From assembly GCA_019843655.1 (NCBI GenBank), contig JACDQD010000001.1, forward strand, positions 39,707,392 through 39,771,391: a stretch of DNA of 64,000 bases. Reading direction: 5' to 3'. How positions within the stretch are numbered: the first letter of the stretch is position 1; every line of letters starts with the position of its first letter. This document shows, piece after piece, positions 58,186 through 64,000 of the stretch. The position numbers were made by a program, and so were the translations under genes. Under the pieces are notes generated by a model. The model saw only the letters and a program-made list of their open reading frames with translations, did no database searches and had not been told where the DNA came from. The DNA is from Lethocerus indicus (taxonomy: Eukaryota; Arthropoda; Insecta; Hemiptera; Belostomatidae).

Positions 58186-58624
58186 AAAACAACTAATATT
58201 AGTTATAATTTATATAACCTAACAAGTCCTGGATGCATAAACTGGGAATAATCATTCTTGAGAAGTAATAAAAGAAAAGGTGACAGGTATTAAGGATCTA
58301 ACGATTCACACCTTGAGATCTACTGTCCGAGATATGAGTCTTATACAGAACTGATCTCAGTAAAATGCTTAGTCTTCATGCTGAGAAACATTATTGATGG
58401 GCGGCCACAGGCAAAGCCTCGTTTAACATAATATTATAACATACTTTCATCAAGGTTAGTATTTTCCTTGTTACTTAATTCTAGAAAATTCTTAATAAAG
58501 ATCATAGACTGTCCATAAATGCCGGGCGACGAAACCGGGGAACTGAAACTTGGCCAGCCACTTAATCGACCCTGTGTATTTTCAGTCAATAGTCAATCAA
58601 TAATAATTATACCGAGATTCAAGT

Positions 58625-58695
58625 TCATACCCAGCAGGAGTGGCCCCACTGATGGATAGACCTGGATTCGAAACCCGGTTATGGGCCAATTTCAA
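58625..58695 (+). repeat. tRNA-like B box, possible SINE
   Basis: ACCTGGATTCGAAACCCGGT at 58660-58679 has the T-arm form CTGG-ATTCGAA-ACCCGG. GGAGTGGCCCCACTGATGG about 25 bases before it loosely resembles an A box. The full cloverleaf is not formed. Confidence 0.45.
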
Positions 58696-58699
58696 ATTT

Positions 58700-59785
58700 C
58701 AATTATGAACTGATTTGAAGTGAACCTTCCAGGGTTGCCCTAATACATTATTTGGTTTTAAACCAACGTTCGAGCTGAGTCCATCGTGAATCGTGCAATT
58801 CCAATAATCTTTATTTCCTTAAATTGTTTACATTGTTTTTATATTTACAATAATTAAATGTGGTTTAGAAATACCGGGTCGCAGGCCATCCTATGTATTT
58901 TACATGGAATTCTTTTGTTCTTAATTGCGTACATTTTTTCTTTGATTTTATTGTTCGAGACAGAGTTTGAATAAAGACCCGAGGCGGTAATTTTAAATTC
59001 CTCCGTTCACCCACCCGTTCGCAACTTGTCACACACGCTCTCACTTCACTGTTCGTTTGCTGGGATTTGCTTTTAGTTAGTTCGGTTTCTCCCGATTCTC
59101 TTTGCATTGAACTCGTCGCTCGACGGTCGGAGGACAGTATGCGACCGGTCGTACACTGGTAGTAGATGCGCAGTTTAAATTAGATTTTTTGGGCTCCAAA
59201 AAAATGGGAATTCGGTTAAAGCACGCATAACGGAAGGGAAAAAACATTTTGATAAGGATGCAGGGCGGTTACATTATCGATTTAGGGGCCGGGTCAGTGG
59301 GCAATTAGCCGGTGTTGATATGCACCGCTCGTTTGTGTCATTAGTTACATGGAAAGTTACGTAGGCGACCCGTGTGGCATGTGCCATCTGACCCCGGCCA
59401 TGACTCCGACATAACTTAAACACTCCCCAGATAATGCCCGCCCGGACCACCCCCGACATTAGGCTAATTAGAATTTTAAGATTAACCTTTAATCCGTCTT
59501 TTAAGCGCGATTAAAACGTTTAAAAGACCGCCCCGGAGGGAAAAGCTTCGAGCGGGAACTGACAATCCCCCCACAATTCCGCTCCGAAATATGATCCATT
59601 CTATAAATTTAATTCGCAATAGAAATTTTAATTCGTACACACACCCATGCCTGTATCATGACGGAGGGACTACTAATATTGGAGACGGAGAAATTCAATA
59701 TCTGTTATATGGTCCTTCTATCTATCTCCTCCCACCGATTTGCACTCACAAGGATCCCATGTGACGGAGTAAATCACCACAATAC
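58700..59785. other. Non-coding; CpG-dense block 59270-59640
   Basis: No gene is recognised. The minus-strand frames at 58865-59107 and 59274-59459 have no domain. Confidence 0.3.
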
Positions 59786-59789
59786 TGAA

Positions 59790-59885
59790 GGATACAGCAC
59801 TGAAGATGGCGAGCGGCCGAAACCGGTGTAGGAAAGACCAAACCGGTGAGAGGAGACAGAAGACCGTGAAAACTATGGAAAAATG
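59790..59885 (+). repeat. Right-arm copy of the hammerhead repeat
   Basis: CACTGAAGATGGCGAGCGGC then CGAAACCGGTGTAGG: all core positions are kept except the cleavage base, which is G where H (A, C or U) is needed. Stem I has decayed (AGCA against TAGG). The downstream arm follows: AAGACCAAACCGGTGAGAGG, AGACAGAAGACCGTGAAAAC, TATGG. No left arm is adjacent. Probably inactive. Confidence 0.7.
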
Positions 59886-59889
59886 AACC

Positions 59890-62010
59890 TTTCCATTTTC
59901 TTATTATTATTTACGAGTCATTATTTCTAGTATTTCCGTTCGGTGGTACCTCCTTAACTGCATTCTTAAGGGGGATATAAGGCACTCCAATACAATGGCC
60001 GAGATATATTATAATGAAAGTAGATCCGGGACAAGGAGCAAAAGAATATGATCGTGTCATTCTCTGTCTTAGACCGATGTCGCATTGAGATTTAAAGTAG
60101 AGCCGCACTTACACGATTTTTAGCAAAAAAATATCTCTGGAATTATGTTTCATACCAGCTTTGAAAATGTAGACGGTTAAAAGATAGAGGAAAAATTTAC
60201 TCTCAACGGTTAAACGTTAATCGCACTTGATATTATCAGGGACTGTCTTAAAACGCGACCGGGTAAAGGGAAACTGTTTCGCTAATATGGGACTGTAAAC
60301 GCAATAATTTTCAGGATTTTCGCAACGTCCAGAGTATTTCCTAATTTGAAAATCACATCCTGTGAAATTAGCTACCCCAGTTGAGAACTGGGAGCCGGGA
60401 ACCTTCTTCAATCTCACCGGAAGAATGAATTATTGTTCGTCACATCTTTTTTGTTTTGCGTTTTGTTAACGGTAAATGCCCCATTATCTTGGCTTTGATA
60501 CGAGTTTATGCGAGTGAAACTCAAACATTTTAAAACATTCGAATCTAGAAATAAGACAATACACACGAATCATTGTATTTAGCTATTTGAGAGACAGTCG
60601 GCCGACGGTAGGCTAGACTGCTTTGGAACCCAGGTTTTAATAAGTGTTATTTAAAGGGGAAGCCCTTCCCTATTTATTTCTGAGAAGAAAACCACATTTC
60701 TCTACTAATATTAATCAACGATAAGTTAATTTCAAAGTAGACTTCCATTTTCAACTAATGATTCAAGCGTGACAAAATAAACCGATTGGTAAAGGGCGTG
60801 TACTGACCATGGATATATTATCCTATACCCCTTTGTTACAAAAATCCAATAATTTTGGATGGTACATTTAAGTTGTGAAGTTTTTTATTATACCGCTTGG
60901 GAAGGCTAAAATTTCAATATGCATTGAGGCACCGAATAAAGTATTTCTCAGACCCGTTTGGAGATAGTAAAACTGCGTATTTTACGTTGAGTATATATAA
61001 ATAGCACATATAAATGCAACGGCAAATATATAAGTAAGGGCCGTATAGTGCCCCCTTACAGTTAAAAACGAGTAATTATTGTTTAAAGGGAAGGGGTATT
61101 CGTTTTAAAGTTTTAAATTATGCAAATTGTTTATTCTCGGAAAAGAAAGAACTTCGTCCCGGCCAAAGGCGTTAGCCCGTCCCTTTTCAAACGTCGATTG
61201 AGCTACTATATCTGTCCTAGACAAACTTACATCCGATTATAATTCGGTACTCCTCACTCTCGGATTCGATTGGTTCCAGACATTTCCGTATTCAGTAGCG
61301 TGGCCCTGGTTGTATTTCCGCGTCTAGTATTCACTAGTAGAGTGAACTCCGTGACCTCAAATTATTGAGAATCATCCTGGCACAGAACTTATATACTCTC
61401 TAATTCTCTTCAATAACTACAATGCGTCTTTTTTAACAATAGTTTTGTCAGGGCATTATTTCACCTATATAATATAATACTAATTGATAATACTGCTTGA
61501 ACGTGAATTAAACTTGTTGAGAACTGTATCGACAATAAAACCGCGATTTTCTGGCAATCGGGAAACGGCGTTTTAAGAAATAACTCTCAGGGGTAATGTT
61601 GTTTCTTCATTTGTTTGCCCGCAAGCAACACACGAGCTAAATCGTAACGAATTATTGTTACAAAGCTTCCTATGCATGAAGGGGTCTTCCTGTATATGGA
61701 AGACGGGAATTTCGGGATGTAGATGAGCGTGATGGGCGCGGGAGTTCAAAGGTAAATTGAACGGTGGAGATTGGGTCCCGGGGATATAAAACACAGTGTA
61801 GGTGAAACGCAATCACAGTATGTAAATTGGCCGGGAGTAACTGAGCCGATGCGTATCATGTGATATTCTACAATCGGGAATAAATTTTCTGCCACAGTCA
61901 TAGATCAACATCCAGCAACGCTAAGGATACGTCCCTCCCTTCCCCACTAATGATTTAATCCTGCCGAACGTTAAATTCGAACTATATTATTTAAGGTATT
62001 ACTTTATGAC
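59890..62010. other. Non-coding AT-rich stretch
   Basis: No gene is recognised. A short CpG-rich patch lies at 61140-61200. No repeat is recognised. Confidence 0.3.
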
Positions 62011-62016
62011 CAGCGA

Positions 62017-62075
62017 CGGTTTGGAATATCGACACGCGTGCGATTGTCTCAAGTCTGCCAGTTGGGCGGGTTTTA
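62017..62075 (-). repeat. Outer-arm fragment of a foldback repeat
   Basis: ACCAGCGACGGTTTGGAATA then TCGACACG, GCGATTGTCTCAAG, CTGCCAGTTGGGCGGG resembles an outer left arm. Its first 20 bases match 28252-28271 nearly exactly, defining a subfamily end. It is followed by the (TA)n/(GT)n tract. Confidence 0.5.
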
Positions 62076-62077
62076 TA

Positions 62078-62092
62078 GTATATATATATATA

Positions 62093-62143
<51 letters not shown>

Positions 62144-62144
62144 A
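62078..62144. repeat. Compound (TA)n(TG)n microsatellite
   Basis: TATATA runs interrupted by GTG, ending in (TG)n. Confidence 0.95.
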
Positions 62145-62678
62145 AAATTTTCCGCTGATCTGGGCATTTTTACATTACTATTATTATTTCAATTGACTTC
62201 AAGAACATCGTTATTTACTTTCTTTAATACGGCTGTACGATTATTTATAAGCAAGAGAGTGACCTTTCACTTCACCTTTGTCGGAGTAATTGCGAAAGAG
62301 GGGACAATAATACAATAAATGTCATCGTTGTGGGGGCGGCGGGGGCTTGAAGCAAACAATCGCCCAACTCCCAATACAAGGAATTGGAAACTGTCGGCAG
62401 GAGAAGTCGCTGCAATTTTCGTTAGAGAAATCCCCCCACCCTCACCTCTTCCGCTTTTCCTTTTATCGCTTCTTTCATTCTTTTTGTCGGGCCGGCGTCA
62501 AACATTCGGATGATTGAAACGGAGGTAATATTTATTAACGAAGGGGGCAAATACACTGGTAATACTTTCATCTGATAAAACGATTCTCGAAACACTGTTT
62601 ACAATAATGACCCGGGACATTTTAATTTAATTAATCCTTTAAGGTATTTCTTTCGGGGGTCCGCAAAGGTTTGAGAAA

Positions 62679-62727
<49 letters not shown>

Positions 62728-63299
62728 TAAGAAAGGATTCGGTGAAGGGTACAGTCACTGAATAACAACACAGAAATATACTTCTGAGCACGAACGTCAG
62801 CTAAACTAAGCAGAGTATCCTCCAAGACTGCTCGTTTATTCTCTTAACCTTTTACATATCATGCAATACAAAACGGTAGAGGGGTATGTCTAAACGCAGA
62901 TTGATGGTGTAATGGTACTGACGTGGCGAGACGGGGAATCGTGTCTTGCTTTTATTTTGTTATTAATTTCATTCTGTTTGGCATGTCTTAGATTTTCGCC
63001 ACGCATTTGTACAAATAAATTCTGGACGACCCACCTCAGTGGGTATAGAGCCCTGAGGTGCATACTGTTAACATCTTTAGGGGCCGTGTCGAGAGCAAAA
63101 CTTTCACACATGCAACACAAAACAGAGAATGAACAGACTGTCCAACACTCAGAACATGTGAAAGGTGTTGTTTAGTGTTATGCGCAAATAGAGCAGGTAA
63201 AACTGGTACTACGTATTGCAAAAGGCTTAGACAAATGCCAACGAAAGGAGAAAACCCCTTGATACAATTAAACAGGAACCACTGATGATTCAAAGGGCG
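62145..63299. other. Non-coding; CpG-dense block, (TA)n and small hairpin
   Basis: No gene is recognised. A CpG-dense block lies at 62330-62520. A (TA)n tract lies at 62683-62723. CCCAC-CTCA-GTGGG at 63030-63043 forms a small hairpin overlapping a CCTCAG...CTGAGG pair. Overlapping frames on both strands at 62890-63293 have no domain. Confidence 0.35.
62683..62723. repeat. (TA)n microsatellite
   Basis: About 20 TA units. Confidence 0.95.
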
Positions 63300-64000
63300 G
63301 AGTTAAGAAAATGCTCAATAACTGTCTGTTTTCTTCAAAAGTCACTTGAATTAAACTCCAGCCCATGAATACTTTATTGTTATACAATGTATTTTTTACT
63401 ATGAATTAAGTTTTCATACCCTTAAACTTTTCAGAAAAAAGTGTCAAAATAATACCTACCTTGAAAACCTGTGTTCACTCAATACTGTATATTGCAATAC
63501 AGATATTTTTAAAGCTAATAATAATGGGGGAGAAATTATTCAGAGCAGGTTTGTGCTCTTGTATGCAAATTAGACATTATGTCATTGTCTTACCAGAATA
63601 CTATATAAAAGCATTTGGAATTTTTTCCACAAAATCTCAAAAGGTGGCATTTATCAGATCTCTGTCTTACTGTTTTGTGTTTACAATGAATATGTTCATT
63701 AAAAATTAATTTATTGCCTTTGTGGAGAACAACATATTTAAGGCTTTGATTTTAATGTATATGCATTTATGTGCCCTGTCTATGCTGTTATTAGTAATAC
63801 AAATGATTTGTTACTCCCCATTTATAGTTTTATTCCTTTCAATAACAAACAGCAACTTATAGAGTATAGAACTAAATCGTCCCTGTATTGAATATTGGTA
63901 TTGTTAGGTAATGTAACCCGAAGTGTTGATCTTTATAAATATCTGCAAAGATAGACCAATTCTAGAAGAAGTCCCATTTTATACAATTGTAAGTATTCAT
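63300..64000. other. CpG-free segment at right edge
   Basis: From 63300 to 63877 no CG dinucleotide occurs on either strand, although CpG is common in the rest of the window. An acceptor-like CTTTTCAG at 63427-63434 precedes an open frame (63436-63573) that reads through a GCAGGTTTG at 63545-63552. The 82-codon frame at 63461-63709 is in another phase and is not recognisable. This could be a methylated exon or 3' UTR of a gene lying mostly to the right, or a recent transposon insertion. Confidence 0.35.

Overview
The window reads as arthropod, most likely insect, nuclear DNA. The support is indirect: a short run of degenerate TTAGG (insect-type telomeric) units, three decayed Jockey-type LINE 3' ends, Penelope-type hammerhead ribozyme repeats, abundant (TA)n/(GT)n/(CA)n tracts and one good splice donor. 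Nothing resembles bacterial, plasmid or phage organisation. The longest open frame is about 150 codons, and most open frames look like chance ORFs.

The only protein-coding segment I would defend is a minus-strand first coding exon at 51061-51142. It encodes a signal peptide that ends at a consensus splice donor, with a GC-rich leader and presumed promoter on its right side (51143-51545). Later exons were not found. If the gene runs leftward, some or all of 1-51060 would be its first intron, or intron plus neighbouring intergenic DNA.

The rest is repeat-rich non-coding DNA. (1) A family of foldback elements carries, in each arm, a hammerhead-ribozyme-like motif with a minimal stem III, a form known from Penelope-like elements. 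At least six inverted-arm copies (12.2, 16.2, 30.6, 31.6, 41.3 and 43.8 kb) and many solo or decayed copies occur. The motif on the minus strand at 16216-16252 keeps every core base. (2) Jockey-like reverse-transcriptase C-termini lie at 5.5, 34.4 and 56.1 kb, and the 3' end of another LINE type lies at 57.65 kb. (3) A palindromic element of about 665 bp lies at 22742-23406. (4) Degenerate tandem arrays lie at 1-1010, 8440-9080 and 24632-24800. (5) An inverted repeat pair of about 220 bp lies 10 kb apart (31.03 and 41.04 kb), each copy beside a foldback hammerhead element. (6) Tandem or perfect short hairpins occur at 28.87, 35.80, 42.56 and 49.20 kb.

Between the repeats are AT-rich stretches and short CpG-dense blocks (for example 22.34-22.74, 24.0-24.5, 25.3-25.6, 36.35-36.85, 39.2-39.74 and 49.4-49.85 kb). 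The blocks could be conserved regulatory sequence, but nothing in the sequence proves it. The right end (63300-63877) has no CpG for 578 bp, unlike everything before it.
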